From Harmothoe impar (taxonomy: Eukaryota; Annelida; Polychaeta; Phyllodocida; Polynoidae): a stretch of 64,000 nt of DNA. This document shows, piece after piece, positions 20,901 to 25,892 of the stretch. A program made the position numbers and the translations under genes. The stretch covers positions 32,292,303 to 32,356,302 of the forward strand of contig OX381721.1 in NCBI GenBank assembly GCA_947462335.1. Direction: 5' to 3'. Every line of letters begins with the position of its first letter. Positions within the stretch are counted from its first letter, which is position 1. The notes under the pieces were generated by a model, which worked only from the letters and a program-made list of their open reading frames with translations, did not search any database and was not told where the DNA came from.

Positions 20901-23404
20901 TGCTGCCAGACATATTATTTAGGCACTTGGGTTATCATCCTATACAAAGAATTATTTCATAGCATTACCCATTCTGTATTTAGCCTTGTTTTCTCTTTGG
21001 TGGCGGAGTTTCACTTGAAACTCCGCCACTATTTTTAGTCTTACGTTAGCCTATTACTGTAGCAAGTAGGTCTTACCAGAGTACTAGGTGATACAGTTTT
21101 ATCAAAGTACACATATTGAAGACATTGTAGAGTGATTTGCAAGACTTAAGGGCCCTTTTTAGGCAAGCTAGGTTAAAGTGGAGATTTTGTGACACAAATT
21201 TAATTATTTTCCAAAAAATGTTAAAGTTCAACGGGCCATAACTCAGAAAGTTCTTAGTTTACGACAATTATCTTTGGCATACTGATAGATACTTGTGATA
21301 GCAGATTGTAAACAAAATCAGGGGTGCCTGTGATTTATTTAAGAGCAGTTATCACATATTCATATTATTATTGTGGCGGAGTTACACGTGACACGGACGA
21401 TCAACTCCGCAGCGCGATAAAAACTGAACCGCTTAGGTAAGAGATGTATAGAAAAATGTTCTGAGAAGCCAAGACATATACCTTTCAATATAATAAACTT
21501 GTTTAAACATATTCTATTTATTCTAATTTGTCCCCCCCCCAAACCCAAACCAACACAAGTCAGTGGCTTGACCCATATATATGTATCTACCTCTCCAATA
21601 TAAGCACATTCTTACGTTGTAAGCTATATGCGCAGAGAGCTGCGCAGGCGCCCATATTCGATGAGTAGCGATTAACCTTAAAAGTGCTCTTGTTTGACCT
21701 GATAAACAGAAAATGACTCTTTGATGGTAGTTGATTCAAAGTGTTGATCCTTGTCATAGATTACATAGATCATGACTTACATGGGCAAAATTAATTTCCT
21801 AAATTCACCCGAAGTCAGCCACCTTATACAGGCAGGGCATTATCCTCTCTGGAATCCCACCAGAATTATCTCACGCAGAATTCTTGCCAAAGAACTCTCC
21901 CCTCTCCACCCCCCCCCCCCCCAGAATCCCCCCTTCTACTTCAGGGCTGTGGATAACAGGTAGCCCATAGAAGTGGCCCTCTCAATATCTGGCTGGAGCG
22001 AGGGCCCATTACAGCCCGGGGAGAGTTCAAGTTCTTAGCCTACCCAGAGTGCCCCGCGCACCATACGTTTCTTATATGACGTTATAATGGCGCCAAAATT
22101 TGGGACCAATCAGCTGCCAACCAGGCGTTACTCTGTAATGGTCCCTTGCTCCACCCAAGGACCGGAGCAGTGGACTATAATATGGTCTAGGATAACAGGC
22201 TTAATTGTGTAGCATATGGAAGTCCATTTTCTTGTATAGGGGGCAACAGGTAAGATGGCGCCCAGTCAAAGATGACACCCGGTGAAAGATGGCACTCAGG
22301 CAAAGACGTTCACATTGGCCCAATCTCATGAGACACAGGAGAGATGTGCTCACCTTGTGAAGGCAGCATGCGGCCGCCTAACCAGGTTCCGTCTGGGTAC
22401 CTTAACGCTGTGGTCACCATGGATACTTGTCTCTCCATCTGCCGCTCCAGACTGAATGTAGCCGAGTCATCCCGCTGGTCCTCCGGTAGGTAGCCGCCTG
22501 ACAGTGAACAGGCATACTGAGCCTCGTCGTACGTGGCCTGATGCTTGTGGATGTACACACAGACTCCCACCCCGCCCGTCACCGCGGACTTCAGGCAGAA
22601 TGCTGAGGAAGACAATGGACACTGCATGAACATTGGCATTTAAGCAAACTTTTTATCGCTTGAAGTCACCTTTTAAGCAGATTTAAATGTCACGGAAAGG
22701 TCATTATGACATTTTAGTGGCTGTAAGTGGCATTTGCTGGATTAAATATGCTTAAAATTTGACTTTAAGTAGTCTCATTTTAGCTTAAATGCCAACATTT
22801 CTGCAGTGGGAAATATACAAGTATCACAACTATATCATTATTAATATTTCTGTAAATTATCTTTATTCAATCCATCATTTACCAGGTGAGTAATATATCA
22901 AAGCTTTTGAAAATTAGGAATAAAAATGATTTTAAGGATTTAAAAAAGAAAGTAGAGCAGCCCTCCTTTTTATTTATCTTCAAAACATGCTTACACTTAT
23001 GTTGTCTTTGCTGATTTTTATGGATTTTAAGGATTTTTATGAAAAACTTGTATATATATTCCCGCCATCGCTCAATATACTCAGATACCCCCGGTTTGGA
23101 TATCAATTTTTGCGTGTTTTCTTTTGGGGGGGGGGGGGGAGCCAAACATATTCAGCCCCCTCCCCCGTTTCCTATGCCACTGATTTTGACAGGGGATTAT
23201 TGAATATGATGTGCAATTCCAGTACTTGTATAATCACAGTGATGCTCGTATTCACCATTAAATAAAGAACAAGGAGTGCATACTGCCGTTTGTCTTGAGG
23301 ATGGCGTCCATGATGGCTGCCTGCAGGTGTCCTACCTCCATGGCGGATACCAGCCCGGCCGACAGGTAGACCAGCACCCCACACAACACGTGCCACAGCC
23401 TCAT
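2343..23404 (-). CDS. C-type lectin-like transmembrane receptor (nine coding exons)
   Basis: Host gene with coding exons, in transcript order, at 23404-23284, 22602-22354, 18993-18817, 18321-18288, 17413-17300, 16437-16349, 3903-3763, 3023-2871 and 2536-2343. All introns are GT-AG, and the exon lengths (121, 249, 177, 34, 114, 89, 141, 153, 194) sum to 1,272 nt. That is 424 codons with one stop at the end, and every junction phase agrees; this is strong internal support. The product (423 residues) has a signal peptide, two C-type lectin-like domains joined by a short linker, an extracellular stalk, one transmembrane helix and a tail of about 40 residues. The family binds carbohydrate or protein ligands at the cell surface; the ligand here is unknown. 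The second domain has QPP where sugar-binding family members usually show QPD or EPN, so calcium-dependent sugar binding is doubtful. Intron 6 is 12.4 kb because Polinton 1 sits in it. An extra upstream exon may exist. Confidence 0.85.
2871..3023 (-). CDS. Lectin receptor exon 8: stalk
   Basis: Acceptor CTTATAG, donor GTACAC. Encodes a polar, acidic then basic 50-residue segment with CEGC and a possible dibasic cleavage site (DKRARR). Confidence 0.75.
3145..3412 (-). repeat. MITE-like repeat, family A, copy 2
   Basis: Inverted copy of the unit at 405-590: CAGGTTACC, CTACCTAGCAAAACAGGG, GAAATCTTTATCCAATT, ending near TATCCTGAAACACAC. It lies in the last-but-two intron of the lectin receptor. 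Confidence 0.6.
3763..3903 (-). CDS. Lectin receptor exon 7: end of lectin domain 2
   Basis: Acceptor GCGTTTCAG, donor GTAGGC. Encodes NWQADQPP, then CLQM, GEWSAVDC and SNFMC, the standard long-loop and C-terminal signature of the fold. It is separated from exon 6 by the 12.4 kb intron holding Polinton 1, yet joins it in phase. Confidence 0.85.
4462..4713. repeat. Left arm of a fold-back repeat interrupted by Polinton 1
   Basis: The sequence from about 4462 (GCAAATATCAG, then AAGGGTCAGGCACTGCTGG, GGGCCATTCTAGTGAGGG) is the reverse complement of 16030-16160 beyond the other end of Polinton 1. Within the arm, 4570-4593 and 4688-4711 are themselves inverted (CATTCAATAACAGGCTGGAC). The whole is therefore one fold-back MITE with a nested stem. 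The last six bases, GTCCAG (4708-4713), are the Polinton target duplication. Confidence 0.75.
4714..5103 (+). repeat. Polinton 1 left terminal inverted repeat
   Basis: 390 bp matching the right repeat with about 6 mismatches. It contains reiterated motifs: CAGCCAATCAG (CCAAT boxes), GTAACGTGACCTACTTAG, CACGTGAC E-boxes, and TGTTTGTAAACAA (forkhead-like) next to CACCACGTG. Such motif clusters suggest promoter or origin function, as in adenovirus terminal repeats (inference). Confidence 0.9.
5223..5858 (-). CDS. Ala-rich low-complexity protein (uncertain)
   Basis: Open frame of 211 residues from an ATGATG at 5858/5855. After a short start (MMESCYRDMKRN) it is about 50 percent alanine, built from imperfect GCT/GCA repeats, and ends in a Cys-rich tail (CKWCRRFCSCAC). 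A TATA box on the same strand lies at 5966-5973 at a fitting distance, which supports transcription. The opposite strand is also open in places (Ser-rich and Ala-rich), as expected of trinucleotide repeats, so coding is not proven. I do not recognise the product; Ala-rich stretches could form helices or be expansion artefacts. Confidence 0.4.
   Translation of the reverse strand: MMESCYRDMKRNDEAARECEADAVASATAAASAAQRATAAFTAAVSDAGCDDVVVVAAAAVTAAVAAADAATHATDADAAAADAVAAADVAADNAASARSAALATVAAAVVANAHATAATAAAAAATAAAEAAAAAADAAADAADAADAADVSSRVDKESSFVTLKPPVERATSSRATNATAGWCKWCRRFCSCACFSSSPTCCCYGMIVI
5966..5973 (-). promoter_or_regulatory. TATA box for the Ala-rich gene
   Basis: On the minus strand the sequence reads GGGTATATAAGGGGG. 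It lies about 110 nt upstream of the ATG at 5858 and forms half of a divergent promoter region with the TATA box at 6476. Confidence 0.45.
6476..6483 (+). promoter_or_regulatory. TATA box for the 216-residue gene
   Basis: TATAAAAG in GCTCCTATAAAAGACTGAG, about 218 nt upstream of the ATG at 6701. The leader is CCGCCAC-rich, then T-rich. Confidence 0.5.
6701..7351 (+). CDS. Polinton 1 unknown protein, 216 residues
   Basis: ATG at 6701, stop at 7349. I do not recognise a family. The product is basic and rich in Arg, His and Cys. The C-terminal third has a possible metal-binding cluster (TCYPAYC, then CICHRRAHTPYC, about residues 165-200). It occupies the slot that early or replication genes hold in Polinton 2, and none of Polinton 2's proteins resembles it. 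An upstream TATA box and a downstream hairpin (7447-7479) support a separate transcription unit. GC-rich codon use agrees with the rest of this element. Confidence 0.55.
   Translation: MALQRARVSKRRSREQSALLNCPAIFLSQRRERHVVEVHASLEAYRILEKCKAERHRRYTRAEKENVATWPRAVFSEQYLLYHCITAALSTPTRWAFHEKTERRYSPHPASSYKVRISAMKRFDKPIGFLGATAAPTRWARVVADVNTVSKRFDVVTCYPAYCNAAELKKIGTHYFKPYAPICICHRRAHTPYCFFETIVSQHRNRKKSGKATSFA
7381..7420. repeat. (CTC)n microsatellite between A runs
   Basis: About 13 CTC/TCC units flanked by a run of about 17 A at 7360-7376 and a run of A after 7430. Low complexity, non-coding. Confidence 0.8.
7447..7479 (+). terminator. 15-bp perfect hairpin, possible 3' end signal
   Basis: TTTGTATCAGACTCC (7447-7461), loop TCT, then the exact complement 7465-7479. 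It lies about 100 nt after the stop of the 216-residue gene and about 220 nt before the ATPase start. A role in RNA 3' end formation or as a DNA site is inference. Confidence 0.4.
7702..9477 (+). pseudogene. Genome-packaging ATPase (FtsK/HerA type), split by a 1,050-bp insertion
   Basis: The 5' part (7702-8299) starts at an ATG after a long A run and encodes a packaging-type ATPase with Walker A GPSGCGKS (about residues 28-35) and Walker B LLILDDL (about residue 112). At 8300 a fold-back transposon begins. The frame reads 12 residues into it and stops at 8335. Homologous coding resumes after 9355 and ends at TAG 9475. A 6-bp duplication CATACC flanks the insertion. The lost part is only the C-terminal segment of about 40 residues. 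In Polintons this enzyme pumps DNA into the capsid. The truncated form keeps both nucleotide-binding motifs, so residual function cannot be excluded. Confidence 0.85.
8300..9349. mobile_element. Fold-back/MITE-like transposon inside the ATPase gene
   Basis: A 1,050-bp insert with ends TACGGTGGCCGACAAGGC and its complement, flanked by CATACC (8294-8299 and 9350-9355). The arms are long and imperfectly palindromic. They contain poly(A)/poly(T) runs and repeats of GTTGACAGTTGACAGCAAC (at least five copies in the right arm, two in the left), then an inner inverted segment (CCTTGTGATTGGTCC and complement). There is no transposase, so it is non-autonomous; the superfamily was not identified. Confidence 0.8.
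9483..9815 (+). CDS. Polinton 1 small protein with C-terminal hydrophobic segment
   Basis: 110 residues. A helical N-terminal half (RHFGTLKHLAKCSPKYCSHL) is followed by a basic stretch (KKKRR) and a hydrophobic C-terminus (GGFFIPALIGMALPLIESIL). The Polinton 2 protein at 50477-50833 has the same layout (KH-L-KC...C, KKKRxVLxQxGGF, then a hydrophobic end) at the same position after the ATPase. Homologues are common in Polintons and are probably a minor virion or membrane-active component (inference). Its stop overlaps the next ATG (ATGA at 9812). Confidence 0.75.
   Translation: MSSHLLERHFGTLKHLAKCSPKYCSHLIDSGSDDLIAALSEICHNLLVGNIPLSDKQLDKLRESADVLREVGKKSTPIKKKRRVLVQEGGFFIPALIGMALPLIESILRI
9812..10984 (+). 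CDS. Polinton 1 conserved acidic/low-complexity protein before integrase
   Basis: 390 residues, ATG overlapping the previous stop. The first 100 residues are Thr/Ala/Ser-rich. A conserved block (about residues 110-165) contains LHPDAALHQVLQFI and NDPTLESREKMLKYRRLL. A second block (about 200-300) contains LYKQLEKSGVIKWNEDG and NIVDLLNDAARFRK. The C-terminus has a polyglutamate/polyalanine and acidic tract (DDPSSDDEEDSE). Polinton 2 has the counterpart at 49608-50480 with the same two blocks. Function unknown; the consistent place next to integrase suggests a partner in packaging or integration. It overlaps the integrase start by 16 nt. Confidence 0.75.
   Translation: MRHLIRHLLADSTTTTTATTSVIATVVPMTDSEQQQHYKRLALVDPETLYKSSRAGLLHHVPAAATTSAATTAVAAASTSTAPNLPPLPDERTEKNESSAPATAARLPADMAYYHKQAEQSLHPDAALHQVLQFIYRDLDLVLNDPTLESREKMLKYRRLLNRLQFFLANPHNSNISSSYSSSPPAHLRQSAEEASASLLERLANQVPKRNRTRTVALYKQLEKSGVIKWNEDGAVREMSGRRIPPEHRINIVDLLNDAARFRKTAPRPAGYSPFTKALREAVPTDSLIGNHLYKASGPGQSLDTRLADRGRKRPSFHSEEGEAAAAAAVAAADSSLQVDDPSSDDEEDSELFQTPTSYRSVASKKRKGRNRLAARSSFTPSTGPPWANQ
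10969..11886 (+). CDS. Retroviral-type integrase with chromodomain
   Basis: 305 residues, starting inside the end of the previous gene. DDE core: first Asp in WQIDLMD (about residue 13), second in QTDKGKEF, Glu in SLVERLNRSL 34 residues later. The C-terminal part ends in a chromodomain-like segment (YLIDEVL, then FVRWLGYDDKFNDWIP). The enzyme inserts the element into host DNA and makes 6-bp duplications. Compared with the 354-residue Polinton 2 integrase, about 50 N-terminal residues are missing here. In the same frame only about 35 further codons are open upstream, without an ATG. The chromodomain may steer insertion to marked chromatin (family knowledge). Confidence 0.9.
   Translation: MGKPVKRLTKWQIDLMDMQALASHNDRFRYVVTAIDVFSRYAWAVPIKSKSGADVTEAFREMTGTGERRPRTVQTDKGKEFLNKIFQDHLKSEGIEFFTGENDDIKASLVERLNRSLKEKLWRYFTHKRTYRYVDVLHHVVSSYNHTHHKTLKMAPAQVSSENSETVFYRQDLPTNKQIDEIWKKKKKTKTSAVDVIAPGDRVRMLRTKGAFDKGYEGNWREEVVDVAKTLGSRGFELKDDKGEEIKGVFYPEEVQKVYKSRYDNNYLIDEVLRRKTVDGKELAFVRWLGYDDKFNDWIPVKKIT
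11905..13023 (+). CDS. Minor capsid protein (penton-type, single jelly-roll)
   Basis: 372 residues. The start MNITLPSNSSMEYYPDNSL matches the Polinton 2 protein (TLPSNSSMQTFPDNTL), and both end with a motif of the form GVQAISFPHLDYFPL then VGIYLRDRSGHSIPF and HLRPIEG. This is the conserved Polinton minor capsid family that forms the vertices of the icosahedron. The ATG is the end of a 19-A run placed directly after the integrase stop. The stop is followed 11 nt later by the next gene. Confidence 0.85.
   Translation: MNITLPSNSSMEYYPDNSLTSFRTHFDSPLLLPEAYEAALTEIILPTEWTNVHDDDLIIVVPLRTKGSLEEAINVLKETKFAKGRKPQVDWRGMKNANGLSKLTFSSKYPLSWKEASYVTVEEISDTSEEQRLKPETKRFKREVDLRQTNAVYKQFLSPAVKKKAISDQARQMIEEMEKDMGVRSFMPNIFQIPPIFTGSNHTLVERLSQTMRDDRLEGSSFLLKPMRILSYDANTKRVTIKPPRHCAVLLTQHLACVLGFGEKTCFASPTTGAYSMDVYGDVHSVYIYTDMIQERRVGDMQVPLLRCVAVDRGGKRRGGVQAISFPHLDYFPLKSKRFTEVGIYLRDRSGHSIPFGRGEVTVTLHLRPIEG
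13035..13460 (+). CDS. Basic virion protein with amphipathic segment
   Basis: 141 residues, ATGATG start at 13035. It opens with Tyr/Arg-rich sequence (RGYSDYYNAQLGNG), continues with a Gly/Leu amphipathic block (GHGLGGALLGLMRSATPLL) and ends with a strongly basic tail (KKGSKRRRH, CKRRRGD). The Polinton 2 protein at 46905-47426 has the same plan. Position between the two capsid genes and composition suggest a role like adenovirus core or protein VI components (DNA binding, membrane lysis); this is inference. Confidence 0.7.
   Translation: MMRQRVPYFPPRRTVGRGYSDYYNAQLGNGINVYSRRSFQSGHGLGGALLGLMRSATPLLKSVGKTLLRAGVGVAKDVLAGRTLKSSVKDRGAGALKRLASTAFSGGKTTVASKKGSKRRRHSPQTGGGSCKRRRGDAFDR
13478..13485 (+). 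promoter_or_regulatory. TATA box before the major capsid gene
   Basis: GGTATAAATAAAAAGAC lies 55-62 nt upstream of the major capsid ATG and 18 nt after the previous stop. It could serve as a TATA box for the capsid gene and, through AATAAA, as a poly(A) signal for the upstream transcript. Confidence 0.45.
13540..14847 (+). CDS. Major capsid protein (double jelly-roll)
   Basis: 435 residues, of the size and type of the Polinton major capsid family (annotated in many genomes as F54H12.2-like). Shared with the Polinton 2 protein: SELDLH near residue 15, YTDL, APVNN(L/I)(A/G)HSLF, a middle segment ending GFNGYT/GYT(V/L)F, LTxDR, INL(I/L)R, and the last residues PITDYHMN against PVTDYYMS. It would form the pseudo-hexameric capsomers. 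The frame is intact. Its own TATA box precedes it and the protease follows after 29 nt. Confidence 0.88.
   Translation: MAYVHESSNECALSELDLHTVAPTQTTILKSSFLGIETKNSLEDGGNINFTINKSQEYTDLNENYLHLECQVLKANGAAIEDTDAVAPVNNLAHSLFKDVQVSIGGFKVSGNTETYPYRAYLEGLLNYTKDVKDGVMSAQGWHEDTPGQFDTLTDANAGYKARKKLISNKRFSLMARLHFDLAHQPKLIVGETEINLTLKQAAPSFYLMCAADGGYSLKIYKAKLYVRRVLVADAVAETHERAVIEHGPFDYPVNRVEVTTYAIPQGNRDHSYTHSNTGQLPKSMMICFLDHDAFNGSYTKNPFEMKHYDISSLQVIVNDQKVPNDAYVPDFKTKAAVREYLALHTETGMYEGARSCGISYDQFLNGYTVFPLDLTPDRSHDGCRVNLIRAGQLRVEVSFRSALQATTTVLLYLVYDNVVELTRDRHPITDYHMN
14877..15329 (+). CDS. Adenain-like cysteine protease (peptidase family C5)
   Basis: 150 residues. The catalytic set is visible in order: His in GQHWVAFY, Asp in YYFDSFG, Gln seven residues before the nucleophile, Cys in TCGPHC. 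In adenoviruses and Polintons this enzyme matures capsid and core proteins. The start is the first ATG after the major capsid stop; the homologue in Polinton 2 has the same start context (MxTxEIxxxL). The last third overlaps another ORF in a different frame (15227-15526). Confidence 0.9.
   Translation: MNTLEISRVLKENVHTKHRFLGVFSCDTIPKHPIKDTCFVSNTDPQHLPGQHWVAFYVSSTGEVYYFDSFGLPPLSAEFLSFVERSAPFKWQRNRIQLQDTSADTCGPHCVHFLIEACRTRNPKKCVMRMSKIPKLSDRAVSQKLSMMLL
15227..15526 (+). CDS. Small ORF overlapping the protease gene
   Basis: 99 residues in another frame. The ATG lies in the protease codons for Ala-Cys-Arg. It has a charged start (MSNKKPQEVRHAHEQNPKAE), a middle helix (MEAKILCLAEMMLDLSKVVQ) and a Cys/Lys end (CGLLSCCKSKKQAKKA). 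Polinton 2 has an ORF at exactly the same place with a start of the same kind and a predicted helical middle. The product may be palmitoylated or membrane-linked through the Cys pair (inference). About 200 nt extend beyond the protease stop, and a poly(A) signal AATAAAG follows near 15555. Confidence 0.5.
   Translation: MSNKKPQEVRHAHEQNPKAERPGRESEAIDDAVVTGCCDGGRFMEAKILCLAEMMLDLSKVVQCLLERSRPGCGGASDGGVRLCGLLSCCKSKKQAKKA
15640..16029 (-). repeat. Polinton 1 right terminal inverted repeat
   Basis: Inverse of 4714-5103 over 390 bp with about 6 substitutions (near 98.5 percent identity). The similarity indicates a fairly recent insertion or ongoing homogenisation. Confidence 0.9.
16030..16160. repeat. 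Right arm of the fold-back repeat interrupted by Polinton 1
   Basis: Starts with the second copy of the GTCCAG duplication (16030-16035) and continues as the inverse of the left arm down to about GATATTTGCC. The match is diverged outward, which indicates the host repeat was old when the Polinton entered. Confidence 0.7.
16349..16437 (-). CDS. Lectin receptor exon 6: core of lectin domain 2
   Basis: Acceptor TGTATTCAG, donor GTACAA. Encodes MECAGLDNIWTSYTGARWSW. The following intron contains Polinton 1. Confidence 0.75.
16720..16810. repeat. Inverted repeat in intron 5-6 region of the receptor gene
   Basis: GATTGGTATATGACACATTG and its near complement CAATGTGTGATATGCCAATC enclose a short centre with CGCCA and TGGCG. 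A small MITE remnant in the intron between exons 5 and 6. Confidence 0.5.
17300..17413 (-). CDS. Lectin receptor exon 5: start of lectin domain 2
   Basis: Acceptor TTATTTCAG, donor GTATTG, phase 2. Encodes FCYKPGG, NWFTANQQC and GGELPD, the usual opening of a C-type lectin fold. Confidence 0.8.
17434..17760. repeat. Intronic inverted repeat with GGGCCGTATT motif
   Basis: GGAGCCTGGGCCGTATT near 17683 is inverted at AATACGGCCCGGACTCC near 17725, and GGCCGTATTTTATGC occurs twice near 17512-17540. It is a palindromic transposon remnant; open frames across it are not convincing. Confidence 0.45.
18288..18321 (-). CDS. Lectin receptor exon 4: 34-nt linker exon
   Basis: A very short exon between acceptor GCCATCCAG and donor GTTAGT that encodes KSTNYCPNGF. 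It is accepted because it changes the phase from 1 to 2 exactly as the next exon requires. Confidence 0.65.
18817..18993 (-). CDS. Lectin receptor exon 3: second half of lectin domain 1
   Basis: Acceptor CCTTACAG, donor GTACGT, phase 1. Encodes a Pro-rich loop (PPSSPPPPAC) and the conserved ending CxCFQPRPYMC. The WND-type calcium site is not present. Confidence 0.8.
18994..22353. other. Long intron 2 of the receptor gene
   Basis: No exon seen. It holds the GTGGCGGAGTTTC repeat cluster (20249-21420), several poly(T)/poly(C) runs, and at 22248-22312 a short block of the GATGGCACC-type repeat found again at 25062-25310 and at the window's right end. The remainder is AT-rich and featureless. 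Confidence 0.5.
20249..21420. repeat. Cluster of GTGGCGGAGTTTC motifs (degraded transposon)
   Basis: The motif and its complement occur near 20258, 20390, 20457-20485, 20832, 20999-21030 and 21373, in both orientations, usually as a head-to-head pair around the sequence CACTTGAAACTCC. The AT-rich spacers lack coding potential. It looks like a composite or nested non-autonomous element. Confidence 0.4.
22354..22602 (-). CDS. Lectin receptor exon 2: first half of lectin domain 1
   Basis: Acceptor TTCCTCAG, donor GTGAGC. It encodes the start of a C-type lectin fold: FCLK, then a Cys, YDEAQYAC, GGYLPED, and the core TWLGG, which matches the family WxG core. Phase 1 at both ends. Confidence 0.85.
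23284..23404 (-). CDS. Lectin receptor exon 1: signal peptide
   Basis: The ATG at 23404 opens a hydrophobic leader (MRLWHVLCGVLVYLSAG) followed by about 20 residues of mature protein. A splice acceptor (TTTGTAG) lies at 23434, so the exon carries about 29 nt of 5' leader. It ends at donor GTATGC in phase 1. Confidence 0.75.
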
Positions 23405-23489
23405 GTTGTTATATCTAATGTAGGGGTGTAAATCTACAAACACGACAATACAAGTTAGTACTACACAGAGAAAACAAATAGCGTCAGAA

Positions 23490-23735
23490 AGGGGTCCAGG
23501 TGCCTCCAGAATGACCCCCCTGTTATGGCGAGTCCAGGTCGCCTAAGGGAGCCTAGGTGACTCTCTAGCTGACCTAAGGGAGTCACATGGGGGAGTCATA
23601 TGACCCAGAGAGCTATATGACTCCCCCACGTAACTCCCTTAGTTCAGCTAGAGAGTCACCTAGGCTAATTAGGCGACTTGGACTACCCTAAACAGGGAAG
23701 TCATTCTGGAGGAAACCTGGACTCCCTTTAGGATA
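23490..23735. repeat. Palindromic MITE, family D
   Basis: About 245 bp. TCCAGGTGCCTCCAGAATGA on the left is mirrored at the right by TCATTCTGGAGGAAACCTGG. The inner arms have CTAGGTGACTCTCTAGCTGA and its complement, with a central hairpin around GGGGGAGTCATATGAC. A diverged half copy is at 28955-29070. Confidence 0.7.
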
Positions 23736-23834
23736 GTGTAGAGTTTGGAGCCGTCAAGTCCGATGGGAGAGAGCGGCTTGCTGTGTAAATGTCTCACATG
23801 CTCCACCTGGTGGAGTTGTTGATGGTACTACCGT

Positions 23835-24050
23835 AAATTCTCACGGATAAGCCTAACTATTGTACAAGCCGCACCCCAAGTTCCGGCTGATCCTATAAGC
23901 CACACTGGCCGTCTGGTTATGGTGGCTTAAATACTGTACTATAGTAGCAAAAATTCCCATATAAGCCGCACCCTGACTCTGGGCCGATTCTATAAGCCGA
24001 TCTGGCCCTCGTACTAGCCGCGGCCTTTAAGCCTGCATTTACAGTAACAC
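23835..24050. repeat. MITE with ATAAGCCGCACC motif
   Basis: TATAAGCC occurs four times, with CCGCACCC following twice; the ends TACCGTAAATTC and GCATTTACAGTAA are roughly inverted. A related fragment (GTGCGGCTTATAGGG) lies near 26330. No coding. Confidence 0.5.
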
Positions 24051-24105
24051 TACACACATATATCATCCCGAATAGACATCATAAATGGCCTACCTGTAGC
24101 TATAC

Positions 24106-24170
24106 CTGTGTGGGTTATTCCAGTTCCACACTTGAGTTTGTCCTGATCACAGACCCCACTCCCCAGGTGT
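24106..24170 (-). other. Possible upstream exon of the lectin receptor gene
   Basis: Acceptor GCATCAGCACAG and donor GTATAG bracket 65 nt that are open in one frame and encode a Cys-bearing segment (GVCDQDKLKCGTG). It is most simply a 5' leader exon spliced to the exon that starts at 23433. A coding role would need an upstream start I cannot find. Confidence 0.3.
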
Positions 24171-24234
24171 CTGTGCTGATGCAGTACTACATTCAGAATA
24201 CACAAGGAGAGGGAGACACAGATAATCTAAATGC

Positions 24235-24515
24235 CCCGGCCCTTAGTCTGTAGTGGCTAGCCCAGGTTAGTCATCCCGGGACATTGGTCAGGCATGACCA
24301 AGTGCTATGAAAAAATGACTGAGGTAAAACAACATAATGACTAATGCCTTACTCAAAAACTCATTGAAAAGGAGAACATTAAGGTGAGCTGGTCAGTATT
24401 GAACAACCTTATAATATTAACTAGCCTAGGTTGGTTGTATAGGGGGTCAAAAAATGACTGACTTGGTTAAGCACTAATGACTGAGAGATTGGTCGTGTAG
24501 GGAGCCAAGGAATAT
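24235..24515 (-). repeat. Inverted copy of the repeat at 205-720
   Basis: GACATTGGTCAGGCATGAC, AATGACTGAGG, and GGGAGCCAAGG match the complement of the first copy with substitutions and gaps. Confidence 0.45.
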
Positions 24516-25061
24516 CAGTATATGTACCACTAGGAGGGTGTGTGTTGGTTTGCAGATGACTCAGTGATAGAAAAACACTCTTTATATATACCCATTTACA
24601 AGGTTTTCAAAAACGATTTGATGGCCTTTGACATTGTCAAATTACATGGGAGATTCTCCCCTTATATACCAGAATGGCACAGGTCTGTGGTCGTTGTCTG
24701 AGGTTATATTCATCATCATTTCTAAAGAAAAATAACAAATGCATCAGCCAAAAAAGAATTTTAGTAAAAAATACTAGAGTTGTTTCTTTTCTGTATGGGC
24801 ACCGTGATGCACCAATACAGCACTAGCAAACTACTTATACCAACGCTCCATTGGTGCATCATACAAATGACCACAAGGCATTTGTCTTTCAGGGTAAATG
24901 TGAATTAGCTCCAACTTTAGAGCCTCAGTGTAGGTAAACAGAAGGTAAACAGGAGAGGGCAGGGTAAGGCACGCTGCAGGAAGCATGTATTGACACAACC
25001 GGGTGGCATATGTTAACTCTCGCAGCATAGTCGTTTCAGACTGTGTCTCACGAACTTAGGC

Positions 25062-25310
25062 CAATGTTTTTGTCTCTGACCGGATGCCATCTCTGACCGG
25101 GTGCCGTCTCTGACCGGTTTGGCAGGATAACGTTAAAATACCAACAGCAGGAGGCTAATTATAATTATAATTGTACAACAAACCGCCATAAAGTTTTTAC
25201 AAATCCTTATATATATATGAGTATAATTCGTTTAAAAACACCTTTTTTCTGACACCCGGTCAGAGATGGCACCTGGTCAGAAATGGCACCCGGTCAGAGA
25301 CAAAAACATT
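25062..25310. repeat. Fold-back MITE with tandem GTCTCTGACCGGGTGCC ends
   Basis: Each end consists of three 18-20 bp tandem units (variants of TCTCTGACCGGGTGCCG on the left, and the complement CCCGGTCAGAGATGGCACC on the right). The AT-rich middle contains CAGCAGGAGGCTAATTAT and TTTTTACAAATCCTTATAT. The same element, enlarged by an insert, is at 63098-64000. Confidence 0.75.
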
Positions 25311-25667
25311 AGCACAATATATAGTTTTATATAGTTTATTTCTGTTTTGATTGTACAAAGAATAGGCTGTATCAACCTGTATTTCATCTGTTGGACAATA
25401 ACAATACATTTCCTTAACTATAACTTACTCACAAATAACGATCCGACTAGGTCGGGACAAGTTCATGAGACAAGCCTTCCAATGGCATTCTCGACAAATG
25501 TCATGCTATGTTTCACCAATTTGAAACAAGTTGAAACTCTATCACCGCTGCAACTCTATGACTGGATCAGTGTAGTTAAGAAAAAAAATTCGCTTAGGGA
25601 TATGTTTACTTAAGGTTATTACATTTATATGTAGATTTGCTCTAAATAAGCTGTTGTCAATTCTGCA

Positions 25668-25892
25668 AGTCATAGAGGTGTGCCGGGCATAGAGGAACAC
25701 CGGTCATAGAGATGCATGGGTCATAGAGGTGCACCAGTCATAAAAGTGTGCTGGTCATAGAGGCACACAGGTCTAGAGGTCTGCTGGTCATAGAGGTACA
25801 CCAGCCATAGAGGTACACTGGTCATAGAGGTACACCGTCGTACAGGTAAAGCAGTCATAGAGGTGTGCAAATAATAGAGTTGCACTGGTCAC
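25668..25892. repeat. Minisatellite, about 18-bp unit
   Basis: About 12 imperfect tandem units of GGTCATAGAGGTACACC type. Units differ at several positions and vary in length by one or two bases. No function seen. Confidence 0.8.

Noticed and set aside
25668..25892. CRISPR-like regular repeats
   Set aside because: Units are adjacent tandem copies with no unique spacers, in animal DNA; this is a minisatellite.
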